Shown in pieces: positions 5,548 to 13,452 of a DNA stretch of 14,002 bases (position 1 is its first letter; each line of letters opens with the position of its first letter). The DNA is from Burkholderiaceae bacterium. Its GTDB lineage: Bacteria; Pseudomonadota; Gammaproteobacteria; Burkholderiales; Burkholderiaceae. The stretch is from assembly GCA_023253905.1 (NCBI GenBank), contig JALREG010000363.1:1-14002 (forward strand). Reading direction: 5' to 3'. Position numbers and translations under genes: made by a program. The notes under the pieces were generated by a model. It saw nothing but the letters and a program-made list of their open reading frames with translations, ran no database searches and had not been told where the DNA came from.

Positions 5548-7227
5548 ATGAGCGAGCGCGCCAGTTTTGATTATGTGATCGTCGGCGCGGGTTCGGCCGG
5601 GTGCGTGCTCGCCAACCGGCTCTCCGAAACCGCTGGCACCCGGGTGCTGCTCCTCGAGGCCGGCGACTGGGATCGCGATCCCTGGATCCATATTCCGTTT
5701 GGCTGGGGCCGCATTCTCGGCAAACGCCTGCACGACTGGGGCTACTTCGCCGAACCTCAGGAAAATCTCAACGGCCGCGCAGTCGAATGCGCGCGTGGCC
5801 GCGTGATCGGGGGCTCGTCTTCGATCAATGCCATGGCATGGGTCCGTGGTCATCGTTCTGATTACGACCGTTGGGCGGCCTCCGGCCTCACAGGCTGGTC
5901 GTATGCCGACGCGCTCCCCTATTTTCGCCGCACCGAAAGCTGGGAAGGCGGCGAGTCGGCCTTCCGCGGCGGCAGCGGCCCGGTTGCAGTACGCGAAAAC
6001 CGCTACCCCGACCCGCTCTTTGATGCCTTCTTCGAAGCGGCAACCAGCGCTGGTCACCCCATCACGCCCGACTACAACGGCGCGCAACAGGAAGGCTTCG
6101 GCCTCTTCCAGTGTTCCATCCGCAACAATCGGCGCGCGAGCTCCGCGAGCGCCTATCTGCGCCCCGCTCTGGAGCGCCCCGGACTCACCGTCCAGGTCCG
6201 CGCGCTCGCCACCCGGTTGGTGTTCGACGGGCGGCGCGCGGTCGGCGTTGAATACGAGGTTGATGGAAACCGGCGCGTGGCGCTTGCCGATCGCGAGGTG
6301 CTGCTTGCGGGCGGCGTCATCAACACGCCGCAACTCCTGATGCTCTCGGGCATCGGTGCCCCCGAGGATCTGCGCCCACACGACATCGCGCTTCACACCG
6401 CGCTCCCGGGTGTAGGCCGCAATCTGCAGGACCATGTCATGGCACCGGTCGCCTATCGGCGGCGCGAACCCGGCCCGTTTCAGCACAACATGCGCGCCGA
6501 CCGGATCGTTCGGCATCTCATCAACGCGTATTTTTTCGGCCGGGGCTACGCCACCGATCTGCCTGCTCCGCTCACAGCGTTCCTGCGCACCTCGGACGCC
6601 GAACCGGTGCCCAATGTCCAGCTCCTCTTTCATGGCGGACCGCTCAATGGCACGCCGTGGCTGCCGCCTTTCCGTCGGCCGTTCGAAGACGGCTTCTCAA
6701 CCGTGGCGATTGTGTTGCGGCCGCACAGCCGCGGCCGCTTGGAGCTCGCTTCGGCCGATCCCCGACAGGCGATCCGCATCCGCCAGAATTTTCTCGATGC
6801 CGAGCACGACTGGCAGACACTGCGTGCGGGTCTGCGCCTTGCGCGAAACTTGGGCGAGCAGCCCGCACTCGGACGCTTTGTGGCGGCCGAACGTGCGCCT
6901 GGCCCCGGAAAAACCAGCGATGCCGATCTCGACGCCCACATTCGCGCGGTATCCATCACCGTTCACCACCCGCTGGGCACCTGCCGAATGGGTCTCGCTC
7001 CCGAAGACGGCGCAGTGGTTGATCCCGAACTTCGCGTCTTCGGCGTGGAGGGGCTACGGGTGATCGACGCGTCAGTCATGCCCAGCCTCATCGGCGGCAA
7101 CATCAATGCAGCCGTCATGATGATCGCCGAGCGGGCCGCCGACCTCATTCGCGGGCATCCACCGCTCGCACCTGAATTTCCCGATTCCCTGCGAGCCGTC
7201 CAAGGCACAGAAGCGCTCGCCACCTGA
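5548..7227 (+). CDS. GMC-family FAD-dependent alcohol oxidoreductase (choline dehydrogenase-like)
   Basis: 559-residue flavoprotein of the glucose-methanol-choline family, which oxidises alcohols to aldehydes or ketones. Landmarks in order: FAD dinucleotide-binding VIVGAGSAGCVLANRL (10-25) with LLLEAG after it; the first GMC signature around RVIGGSSSINAMAWVRG (85-101); the second signature VLLAGGVINTPQLLMLSGIG (251-270); the active-site block VHHPLGTCRMG, in which His474 is the likely catalytic base; and IGGNINAAVMMIAERAADLI (515-534), supplying the partner Asn518 or Asn520. No signal peptide or membrane anchor is evident, so it is probably cytoplasmic, with an unidentified electron acceptor. 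Closest in style to bacterial choline/alcohol dehydrogenases, but the substrate cannot be read from sequence. It sits 13 nt after the GST and 36 nt before the TRAP genes. A plausible role is oxidation of a hydroxyl or hydroxymethyl group on the imported compound before or after ring cleavage. Confidence 0.92.
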   Translation: MSERASFDYVIVGAGSAGCVLANRLSETAGTRVLLLEAGDWDRDPWIHIPFGWGRILGKRLHDWGYFAEPQENLNGRAVECARGRVIGGSSSINAMAWVRGHRSDYDRWAASGLTGWSYADALPYFRRTESWEGGESAFRGGSGPVAVRENRYPDPLFDAFFEAATSAGHPITPDYNGAQQEGFGLFQCSIRNNRRASSASAYLRPALERPGLTVQVRALATRLVFDGRRAVGVEYEVDGNRRVALADREVLLAGGVINTPQLLMLSGIGAPEDLRPHDIALHTALPGVGRNLQDHVMAPVAYRRREPGPFQHNMRADRIVRHLINAYFFGRGYATDLPAPLTAFLRTSDAEPVPNVQLLFHGGPLNGTPWLPPFRRPFEDGFSTVAIVLRPHSRGRLELASADPRQAIRIRQNFLDAEHDWQTLRAGLRLARNLGEQPALGRFVAAERAPGPGKTSDADLDAHIRAVSITVHHPLGTCRMGLAPEDGAVVDPELRVFGVEGLRVIDASVMPSLIGGNINAAVMMIAERAADLIRGHPPLAPEFPDSLRAVQGTEALAT

Positions 7228-7251
7228 CACCCGCAACATGCCTGATACGGC

Positions 7252-7258
7252 AAGGAGG
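7252..7258 (+). promoter_or_regulatory. Strong ribosome binding site before dctP
   Basis: AAGGAGG with 5 nt to ATG 7264 is the most consensus-like Shine-Dalgarno sequence in the operon. It fits the need for excess periplasmic binding protein over permease. Confidence 0.7.
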
Positions 7259-7263
7259 AGACC

Positions 7264-8259
7264 ATGACATTCCTACGCACCAGCGCACTCGCGCTGCTGA
7301 CCGCCGCGCTGATTGCCCCCGCGCAGGCGCAGACCGTCACGCTGAAAATGGCGAGCGCCACCATCAATGACGTGCAGCACGAATGGCTACGCCGCTTCGA
7401 GGCCGAACTGAAACCGCGTGCGGGCGACCGCATCAAAGTGGAGATCTATCCCGCAAGCCAACTGGGGGCGATTCCGCGCATGGTCGAGGGTGTGGTGCTC
7501 GGCAACATCGAGGCCTTCGTCACCCCCACCTCATTCCTGGTCGGCACCGAGCCCCGGTTTCAGGCGCTGGACGCGATCGGACTCTTTGAATCGCCGGAGC
7601 ATCTCGGCCGCGTGCTGGGTGATGCCAGCTATCGACCGCGTGCGCTCGCCATCGGCGAGGGTAAGGGCGTCAAGGGCATCGGCGTGTTCTACAACAGCCC
7701 GGTGGTGATTCTTTCGCGCAAACCCATTCGCAACCTCGCCGACTTCAAGGGCCAGAAGATCCGCGTATTTGCAACGCCGCTTCAGATCGAACCCATGAAA
7801 GCGCTTGGCGCCACGCCCGTACCCATGGCGCTCAACGAGGTCCTGCCCGCGCTCCAGAGCGGCGCGATCGACGGCCTTCTGGCTGGCATTCCGGTGCTCA
7901 CCCCCATGAAGTTTTATGACGCCGCCAAGGCCGTCACTGAAATTCACCCCGGCATCGTCGTGTCCACGGTGGTGGTTAACCGAAAGTGGTTCCAGAGCCT
8001 GCCGGCCGATTTGCAGAAGGCAATCGATGAGGCTGGCGCTGCGGTCGACAAGGTGGCCTTCGGATTCGCTACCGCCACAATCCAACGCGCCAACGATGGC
8101 TGGACCCAGAACGGTGGACAGCTGCTCAAACTTCCGGCGCCCGAGCAGGCCAAGATGATGGCCGACCTGCGCAAGCTCGGCGGCGAGTTGTTGTCCAGGA
8201 ACCCTGCCGTGCAGGCCGAGTACGATGCGCTCGTACAGGCCGCCGACCGGCTCAAGTAA
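7264..8259 (+). CDS. dctP: TRAP transporter substrate-binding protein DctP
   Basis: 331-residue periplasmic receptor of a tripartite ATP-independent importer. The N-terminal signal peptide (hydrophobic 7-19, cleavage near AQAQ at 20-23) targets it for export. The DctP core is clear: IYPASQLGAIPRMVEGVVLG (61-80), then KIRVFATPLQIEPMKALGA (165-183), in which Arg167 is the conserved residue that salt-bridges a carboxylate ligand, and ALNEVLPALQSGAIDGLLAG (189-208), the hallmark 'E...AL..G.iDG' block. The arginine argues that the ligand is an organic acid. It is followed directly (3 nt) by dctQ and then dctM, giving a complete P-Q-M set in the usual order. Being inside the catabolic operon, it probably imports the operon's substrate. 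Confidence 0.94.
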   Translation: MTFLRTSALALLTAALIAPAQAQTVTLKMASATINDVQHEWLRRFEAELKPRAGDRIKVEIYPASQLGAIPRMVEGVVLGNIEAFVTPTSFLVGTEPRFQALDAIGLFESPEHLGRVLGDASYRPRALAIGEGKGVKGIGVFYNSPVVILSRKPIRNLADFKGQKIRVFATPLQIEPMKALGATPVPMALNEVLPALQSGAIDGLLAGIPVLTPMKFYDAAKAVTEIHPGIVVSTVVVNRKWFQSLPADLQKAIDEAGAAVDKVAFGFATATIQRANDGWTQNGGQLLKLPAPEQAKMMADLRKLGGELLSRNPAVQAEYDALVQAADRLK

Positions 8260-8262
8260 GCC

Positions 8263-8763
8263 ATGCTGATCGAGCGCGCGATCGAGCGCCTGGCCGACGC
8301 GCTGCTCACCGGGCTCGGCCTGCTCGTCGTTGCGGCGGTGTGCCTCAATTTCGCCAACGTGGTCGGGCGTTATGTGTTTGGCCAGGCCCTGTTCGGCGCC
8401 GACGAAATCCAGACCTACATGATGGTCTGGATGGCCTTTCTGGGCGCAGTCATCGTGGGTTGGCGAAATGCCCACCTGCGTATGGACGTGCTGGTTCGCG
8501 GGCTCCCGCGGGGGGTGCAGCGGGCGCTGCGTCTGTTGGAGCTCCTGCTGCTGGCAGCCACGGCCACGGTCGTCGCCTTCCAATCGTGGAAATTCGTGAT
8601 CACCATGGCCGAACTCGATCGCCGCAGCGATGCGGCGAACATCCCGATGGCGATTCCCCATGCTGCAGTCGCCATTGGCTTCACGCTGATTGCAGCGGGC
8701 GCGCTCTGGCATCTGCTCGCGCGTCGCTGGAATCAGCCTGCCCGCGAGCACGACAACCCATGA
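8263..8763 (+). CDS. dctQ: TRAP transporter small permease DctQ
   Basis: 166-residue inner-membrane protein with four predicted membrane spans (about 14-34, 51-68, 91-110 and 131-152). The family motif after helix one is present: NVVGRYVFGQALFGADEIQT (32-51), with Glu48 in the conserved acidic position, followed by GWRNAHLRMDVL (66-77). DctQ pairs with DctM to form the sodium-driven translocation unit that receives ligand from DctP. Its stop overlaps the dctM start in an ATGA arrangement (8760-8763), implying translational coupling. Small TRAP permeases diverge strongly, but gene order and motif leave little doubt. Confidence 0.92.
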   Translation: MLIERAIERLADALLTGLGLLVVAAVCLNFANVVGRYVFGQALFGADEIQTYMMVWMAFLGAVIVGWRNAHLRMDVLVRGLPRGVQRALRLLELLLLAATATVVAFQSWKFVITMAELDRRSDAANIPMAIPHAAVAIGFTLIAAGALWHLLARRWNQPAREHDNP

Positions 8764-10034
8764 GCTTTGCCCTCGGGCTACTGCCCATCGCGCTGCTGCT
8801 CGCAGGCTTTCCCATCTACCTGGTGCTGCTGTCCTCCAGCGCGGTGGCTTTGCTGTTCTTTTCCAACACACCGCTCAATGTGATCCATCAGAACCTGTTC
8901 GGTTCGATCGACGCCTTTGCACTTCTCGCGGTTCCGTTCTTCATTTACGCGGGCGAACTGATGGGCCGCGGTAGCGTCGCGCAGCGGCTGGTGGATGCGG
9001 TCCAGGCGGGCGTGGGCAACGTTCGAGGCAGTCTGGGGGTGACCACGGTCGGCACCTCAGCCATCTTCGGCGCCATTTCGGGCGTAAGTGCGGCTACCGT
9101 TGCCACCGTGGGGCGCATCATGGTGCCGGCCATGCGCCGGGCCAACTATCCTGAGCATTTCTCCGCGGGGCTCATCACCGCGGTGGGTGCGATCGACATC
9201 ATCATTCCGCCCAGCGTCCCCATGATTGTCTACGGGGTCGCCGCGCAGGAGAGCGTGCCCAGGCTCTATGCCGCCGGCATCTTCCCGGGGCTTCTGATTG
9301 GTCTGATGCTTGCCCTCTACGTGGTCTGGTATGCGCGACGGGCCGGTATTCCCGGCGGTGCGCCGTTCGAGGCCCGCCGCTTTCTGCTGGCGCTTCGCAG
9401 AGGACTCTGGGCGCTGGGTGCGCCGGTCATCATTCTGGGCGGCATCTACGGGGGCGTGTTTTCACCCACCGAAGCCGCGGCGGTCGCCTGCGTCTATGCG
9501 GCGCTCGTCACCCGGTTTGTATACCGAGAACTGTCCTGGCGCGACATCATTCAGGCCGCCAGCCAGACCGCTTATTTCACCGCGCAAATTCTCATTGTCG
9601 TGGCCTGCGCCAGCATTTTTGCCTGGCTGCTCACGGTGAACCAGGTGCCGGCAGCGCTGGTGGCGTGGCTACAGGCGCTTGACCTCTCCACCTGGCAGGT
9701 GCTGCTTGCGCTCAATCTCTTGCTGCTTCTGGTGGGTTGCTTCATCGATCCGCTGTCGGCCATTCTGATTCTCACCCCGCTTCTGATGCCCATCGTGCAG
9801 TCCGCCGGTATCCACCCCGTGCACTTTGGCATCGTACTCACCGTAAACCTGGCAATCGGTCTATTTCATCCACCGTTCGGCATCAATATTTTTGTCGCAC
9901 AGTCGGTACTGGGTCTGCCGCTTAAGGTGATCTATCGCGGCATCGTGCCGTTCCTGTTTCTGTACCTGGTCGCGCTTGCGCTCATCACCTACGTGCCAGC
10001 CATTTCGCTCGCCGGCATGCGATTGTTTTTCTGA
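8760..10034 (+). CDS. dctM: TRAP transporter large permease DctM
   Basis: 424-residue multi-span inner-membrane carrier of the TRAP family, of usual length. Characteristic segments are LLAVPFFIYAGELMGRG (55-71), GTSAIFGAISGVSAATVAT (98-116), GAIDIIIPPSVPMIVYGV (143-160), GGIYGGVFSPTEAAAVA and, near the C-terminus, GLFHPPFGINIFVAQSV. The frame stays open upstream to 8340, but that stretch overlaps dctQ and reads as Arg/Pro-rich non-membrane sequence. ATG 8760, overlapping the dctQ stop by 4 nt, starts the protein at its first hydrophobic helix. DctM is the ion-coupled transport subunit, and no ATPase is needed. The gene is followed by 36 nt before the Bug gene. Confidence 0.95.
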   Translation: MSFALGLLPIALLLAGFPIYLVLLSSSAVALLFFSNTPLNVIHQNLFGSIDAFALLAVPFFIYAGELMGRGSVAQRLVDAVQAGVGNVRGSLGVTTVGTSAIFGAISGVSAATVATVGRIMVPAMRRANYPEHFSAGLITAVGAIDIIIPPSVPMIVYGVAAQESVPRLYAAGIFPGLLIGLMLALYVVWYARRAGIPGGAPFEARRFLLALRRGLWALGAPVIILGGIYGGVFSPTEAAAVACVYAALVTRFVYRELSWRDIIQAASQTAYFTAQILIVVACASIFAWLLTVNQVPAALVAWLQALDLSTWQVLLALNLLLLLVGCFIDPLSAILILTPLLMPIVQSAGIHPVHFGIVLTVNLAIGLFHPPFGINIFVAQSVLGLPLKVIYRGIVPFLFLYLVALALITYVPAISLAGMRLFF

Positions 10035-10070
10035 CTCGCTTATCGAGCGCCATTCATCAAGGAGCCTGCA

Positions 10071-11075
10071 ATGAATCAGCGTCCCGAACACGCACAGCCA
10101 TCGCGAGGGCGCCGGCGCGCGCTCAAGGCTTTCACCGCCCTCACGGCGGTTGCGGCCAGCCCGCTCGCGTCGGCACAGGCGTGGCCCGCGCGGCCCGTCC
10201 GCTGGGTGCTACCGTCAGCCGCAGGATCGGCGCCCGACATCATCGCGCGCATGCTGTCCGACAAGCTCTCGGCTGCGCTCGGCCAGCAGATCATCATCGA
10301 CAATCGCCCCGGCGCGGCGGGCAACATCGCTGCACAAACGGTGGCGCGCGCTGCGCCCGATGGCTATACCTTCCTGTTCGGACAGGCCTCCACGCTTGCC
10401 ATCAACCCGTACACCTTCAAAAGCACAGGGTTTGATGCCGACCGCGATTTCGCAGCGGTGATCAGCATCGGGGTCAGCCCCTTTATGTTTGCAGTCACGC
10501 CCTCGCTCAAGGCCCAGACCATGGCCGAGCTGATTGCGCTTGCGCGCGCCGATCCAGGGAAACTGTCGTTTGCCACCTCGGCCTCGCGAAACCTCTCACA
10601 CATCAGCGGCGAAATGCTGAAGGCCACCGCCGGCATCAACATGGTTCATGTGCCCTATAAAGGCAGCCAGCAGGCGGCCGCCGATACCGTGGCTGGCCTC
10701 ACCCACCTTTACATCGACAGCATTCCCGCCATGTCGAGCTATGCCCAGAGCGGCCGGCTGCGGGTGATCGGCGTCACCGCACGCAGTCGGGTGCCGGGTT
10801 TCGAGTCGGTTCCCACAGTCAACGAAACCCTGCCGGGATTCGAGGCGGTAGGCTGGTTTGCCATCGTGGCGCCGGCGGGCACTCCTGCGGAGGTCATTGA
10901 GCGCACCAACCGCGAGTTGAACGCCATCCTGGCTCAGCCTGACGTGGGCCAGCGCATGCGCGGCTTCGGCATGTTTGATTTCGGCGGTAGCTCAGCCGAC
11001 CTCGACCGCTTCATGAAAAGCGAGCGCAGCAAATGGGCGAAGGTGATGCGAGAGGCGCGAATCGAACCCGAGTAA
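10071..11075 (+). CDS. Bug-type tripartite tricarboxylate transporter solute-binding protein
   Basis: 334-residue periplasmic binding protein of the Bug (TctC) family. The N-terminus has a basic run GRRRALKAF (13-21) and a hydrophobic stretch ending in LASAQA, so it is exported; the arginine run could be a Tat-like signal. Bug hallmarks: WPARPVRWVLPSAAGSAPDI (38-57), LGQQIIIDNRPGAAGNIAAQ (70-89) and APDGYTFLFG, then HVPYKGSQQAA and TPAEVIERTNRELN in the C-lobe. Members bind carboxylates, amides or aromatic acids. AAGGAG at 10059-10064 precedes the start by 6 nt. No TctA/TctB membrane partners are in the window, so it is an orphan here; Burkholderiales carry many such orphans. It may share a remote TctAB pair or act as a sensor. 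Last gene of the co-directional run from 2214. Confidence 0.94.
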   Translation: MNQRPEHAQPSRGRRRALKAFTALTAVAASPLASAQAWPARPVRWVLPSAAGSAPDIIARMLSDKLSAALGQQIIIDNRPGAAGNIAAQTVARAAPDGYTFLFGQASTLAINPYTFKSTGFDADRDFAAVISIGVSPFMFAVTPSLKAQTMAELIALARADPGKLSFATSASRNLSHISGEMLKATAGINMVHVPYKGSQQAAADTVAGLTHLYIDSIPAMSSYAQSGRLRVIGVTARSRVPGFESVPTVNETLPGFEAVGWFAIVAPAGTPAEVIERTNRELNAILAQPDVGQRMRGFGMFDFGGSSADLDRFMKSERSKWAKVMREARIEPE

Positions 11076-11087
11076 CCTGGCTCGGGT
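11066..11087 (+). terminator. Hairpin at the end of the Bug gene (possible weak terminator)
   Basis: Perfect 7-bp inverted repeat ACCCGAG (11066-11072) / CTCGGGT (11081-11087) with an 8-nt loop that contains the TAA stop codon. There is no T-run after it, so if it acts it is more likely an RNA 3'-end stabiliser or a weak/Rho-assisted stop than a classic intrinsic terminator. Confidence 0.35.
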
Positions 11088-11144
11088 AATCCCGTAGCCG
11101 TTGGCACCGGGCACCCGCAAGCGCCGCACTCCGTGCTTGCCACT

Positions 11145-11177
11145 CGATTAACCATAAGGGTCAATCGGTTAATATCG
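11145..11177. promoter_or_regulatory. Palindromic operator before the Liv-type ABC operon, related to the site at 2089-2119
   Basis: Perfect inverted repeat ATTAACC (11147-11153) / GGTTAAT (11167-11173) with a 13-nt spacer, in the 133-nt gap before the ABC binding-protein gene. Compared with 2089-2119 it shares CGATyAACCA (9 of 10 bases identical) and GTCAATyGGTT (10 of 11), in the same order and orientation and with one base more between them. It lies ~18 nt before the AGGGAG ribosome site (11196-11201). A TAATAT at 11170-11175 could be a -10 overlapped by the site, but no convincing -35 is seen. Inference: the same GntR/FCD regulator binds here. Confidence 0.62.
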
Positions 11178-11208
11178 GGCCACTCGAACCACTTCAGGGA
11201 GACCCGAC

Positions 11209-12384
11209 ATGATCCAACGCTCGCTGCGCCTGGCCGGCCTTGCCACGGCACTCGCCGCCCTCACGTTCTCCACGGCGGCCACCGCCCAGATCAAGATTGG
11301 CTTCATGGCCACCATGTCCGGCCCGGCCGCCACGCTCGGCCAGGACCAGTTCGACGGCTTCATGCTGGGTATCGAACATTCCGGCGGCAGGCTGGGCGGT
11401 CAGCAGATCACGGTCATCAAGGAAGACGATCAACTGAAGGTCGACGTGGGCGTTCAGGCCATCCAGAAGCTCATCGAAAAAGACAAGGTTGATCTCATCA
11501 CCGGCGTCACGTTCTCTAATGTGATGATGGCGGTAGCCAAGCCGCTGGCCGACGCCAACATGATTTTCATCGGCTCGAATGCCGGCCCGGGTCCGCTGGC
11601 TGGCCCCCAGTGCAATCAGAACTTTTTCTTTACCTCCTGGCAGAACGACGCGCAGTCGGAAGTGATGGGCAAGTTCGCCGCCGACCGAGGCTACAAGCGC
11701 GTGTACGTGATGGCGCCCAATTATCAGGCAGGCAAAGACTTCGTGTCCGGCTTCAAGCGCTTCTACTCCACGCCGCTGGTGGGCGAGGTCTACACCCAGC
11801 TCAACCAGCCTGATTATTCCGCCGAAATCGCGCAGATGATGGCCGCCAAGCCCGACGCGCTCTACGTGTTTTATCCGGGCGGCATGGGCGTGGCATTCGT
11901 GCGGCAGATGCGTCAGGCGGGTGCACTTGGCAAGGTGCCGCTGCTCTCCACCAGCACCACCGACGGCTCAACGCTGCCGGCGCTGAAGGACACCGCACTC
12001 GGCGTGCTGTCGGGCACATTCTGGGGCCCTGACTTCGATAACCCGGTCAGCCAGAAATTCGTGGCCGACTTCCGAGCCAAATACAAACGCATCCCGTCGC
12101 AATATGCAGCCCAGGCCTATGACGCAGCGCTCCTCCTTGACAGCGCGCTCAAGAAAACCGGTGGCAAGGTGGCTGACAAGGCGGCGCTTCGTGCAGCGCT
12201 TCGCCAGGCCGATTTCAAATCGCTTCGCGGCGACTTCAAGATCAACACCAACGGCTTCCCGATTCAGAGCATGCATGTATTCGAGGTGGCAAAGGACAGC
12301 ACGGGCGAGGTCTCGCTCAAGACCATTGCCACACCGCTCAAGGCGCATGCTGACGCCTATGTGTCACAGTGCCCGCTGAAGTAA
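11209..12384 (+). CDS. Branched-chain amino acid/aromatic-acid type ABC transporter substrate-binding protein
   Basis: 391-residue periplasmic receptor of the Leu/Ile/Val-binding (Peripla_BP_6) family. Signal peptide at residues 1-27 (LAALTFSTAATAQ before the mature start). The mature protein begins IKIGFMATMSGPAATLGQDQ (28-47), the usual first strand and glycine/serine ligand loop. VDLITGVTFSNVMMAVAKPL (94-113), YVMAPNYQAGKDFVSGFKRF (166-185) and YVFYPGGMGVAFVRQMRQAG (219-238) follow the typical two-lobe fold. Cys135 and Cys388 might form a disulfide in the periplasm. Despite the family name, relatives bind many ligands, including benzoate- and cinnamate-type acids, so a link to the upstream catabolic operon is reasonable. 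AGGGAG lies 7 nt before the ATG. Followed by two permease genes in the same orientation. Confidence 0.93.
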   Translation: MIQRSLRLAGLATALAALTFSTAATAQIKIGFMATMSGPAATLGQDQFDGFMLGIEHSGGRLGGQQITVIKEDDQLKVDVGVQAIQKLIEKDKVDLITGVTFSNVMMAVAKPLADANMIFIGSNAGPGPLAGPQCNQNFFFTSWQNDAQSEVMGKFAADRGYKRVYVMAPNYQAGKDFVSGFKRFYSTPLVGEVYTQLNQPDYSAEIAQMMAAKPDALYVFYPGGMGVAFVRQMRQAGALGKVPLLSTSTTDGSTLPALKDTALGVLSGTFWGPDFDNPVSQKFVADFRAKYKRIPSQYAAQAYDAALLLDSALKKTGGKVADKAALRAALRQADFKSLRGDFKINTNGFPIQSMHVFEVAKDSTGEVSLKTIATPLKAHADAYVSQCPLK

Positions 12385-12408
12385 GGCAGGCGAGCGTTTC
12401 GCGTTAAC

Positions 12409-12440
12409 GGCGGGTCGACTGCGGCCCGCCCCTTCTCTCT
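12409..12440 (+). terminator. GC-rich hairpin between binding-protein and livH genes (attenuator-like)
   Basis: GGCGGG (12409-12414) pairs with CCCGCC (12425-12430) across a 10-nt loop, followed by a pyrimidine tract CCTTCTCTCT. Not a clean T-run, so at most a partial terminator. In this position such hairpins often keep receptor mRNA more abundant than permease mRNA. The remainder of the 12385-12518 gap shows no gene, and no Shine-Dalgarno sequence is evident before livH. Confidence 0.35.
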
Positions 12441-12518
12441 AGTCGGTCCCACCGCCCCCAACCTGCGCAGCCGCGCAACCACCGCCGCCCTGTCGGCCCG
12501 GTCACTCCGCCCACGCGC

Positions 12519-13439
12519 ATGAGCCTCTTCATCGCCCAGCTTCTGAACGGACTGCAGTTCGGCATCCTGCTGTTTCTGCTCGCAGCCGGCCTCACGCTGG
12601 TGTTCGGGATCATGAGCTTCATCAACCTCGCGCATGGCGTGCTCTACATGCTGGGGGCCTACTTCGCAGCCGCCACCTTCGCGCTCACCCAGTCGTTTCT
12701 GCTCGGGGTGCTGGTCGCCACGGTCGGGGTGTTCCTGGTGGCGGCCGCGGCTGACCGGCTGGGCCTCTCGGTGCTCCATCGGCGCGACCACCTCGACCAG
12801 GTGCTCGCCACCTTCGGCATCGTGATTTTCTGTAATGAACTGGTGCGCTGGATCTGGGGCAATGCACCGGTGTTCATGGACACGCCCACCGCGCTGTCCG
12901 ACTCGCTCGATATTTTCGGTTTCGTCTATCCGGCTTACCGGCTGGTGATCCTGGTGGCCGGGCTGATCATCGCACTGGGCCTTTACTGGATGATTGAGCG
13001 CACCCGTATCGGGATGCTGATTCGCGCAGGTGCCAGCAACCGTGTGATGGTGTCGGCGCTTGGCGTCAATATCGGCTGGCTCAATGTGTTCATCTTTGCG
13101 CTCGGCGGCGGGCTCGCCGGGCTCGCCGGCGCACTGATCGGCCCCATCACTTCGGTGCAACCGGGCATGGGCGATGGCATCCTGATTCTGACGCTGGTGG
13201 TGATCGTCATCGGCGGGATTGGCTCGATCCGCGGCGCGTTTCTGGGCGCGCTGATCGTGGGGCTGGTCGACACGCTCGGGCGCATTTATCTGCCCACCCT
13301 GCTCCGCAATATCGCCGACCCATCGGTCGCCAATGCAGTGGGTCCGGCGCTTGCCTCCATCGGCGTCTATCTTCTGATGGCGGTGGTGCTCGCGTTCAAA
13401 CCCGACGGCCTGTTCCCGGTCCGTCGCCGCCAGGGCTAA
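12519..13439 (+). CDS. livH: ABC transporter permease, LivH family
   Basis: 306-residue inner-membrane permease of branched-chain-amino-acid-type ABC importers. The sequence is almost entirely hydrophobic spans. The LivH signature LTLVFGIMSFINLAHGVLYM (25-44) is intact. The coupling segment facing the ATPase is RTRIGMLIRAGASNRVMVSA (161-180), and the conserved end motif reads VIVIGGIGSIRGAFLGALIV (228-247). The ATG follows a 134-nt gap with no obvious Shine-Dalgarno sequence. It matches the family N-terminus (short lead, then first helix), and no better start is seen. Forms a heterodimer with the LivM product encoded 13 nt downstream; the ATPases (LivG/LivF) should lie beyond the window. Substrate class is set by the binding protein, not by this subunit. 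Confidence 0.93.
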   Translation: MSLFIAQLLNGLQFGILLFLLAAGLTLVFGIMSFINLAHGVLYMLGAYFAAATFALTQSFLLGVLVATVGVFLVAAAADRLGLSVLHRRDHLDQVLATFGIVIFCNELVRWIWGNAPVFMDTPTALSDSLDIFGFVYPAYRLVILVAGLIIALGLYWMIERTRIGMLIRAGASNRVMVSALGVNIGWLNVFIFALGGGLAGLAGALIGPITSVQPGMGDGILILTLVVIVIGGIGSIRGAFLGALIVGLVDTLGRIYLPTLLRNIADPSVANAVGPALASIGVYLLMAVVLAFKPDGLFPVRRRQG

Positions 13440-13452
13440 GGGCGCACCCACC

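Noticed and set aside
5491..6633. 380-codon minus-strand open frame opposite the GMC gene
   Set aside because: Shadow of the GMC coding sequence, with no motifs or start signal of its own.
8340..8759. In-frame upstream extension of dctM, which could suggest a DctQM-like fusion
   Set aside because: The stretch overlaps dctQ in another frame and translates to Arg/Pro-rich non-membrane sequence; ATG 8760 with ATGA overlap is the normal start.
7531..8871. 446-codon minus-strand open frame opposite dctP/dctQ
   Set aside because: Antisense shadow spanning two well-supported TRAP genes; its translation shows no domain or membrane pattern.
10035..10049. Short inverted repeat CTCG/CGAG after dctM as a terminator
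   Set aside because: Four base pairs only, no T-run, and the Bug gene follows 36 nt later with its own ribosome site; read-through is more likely.
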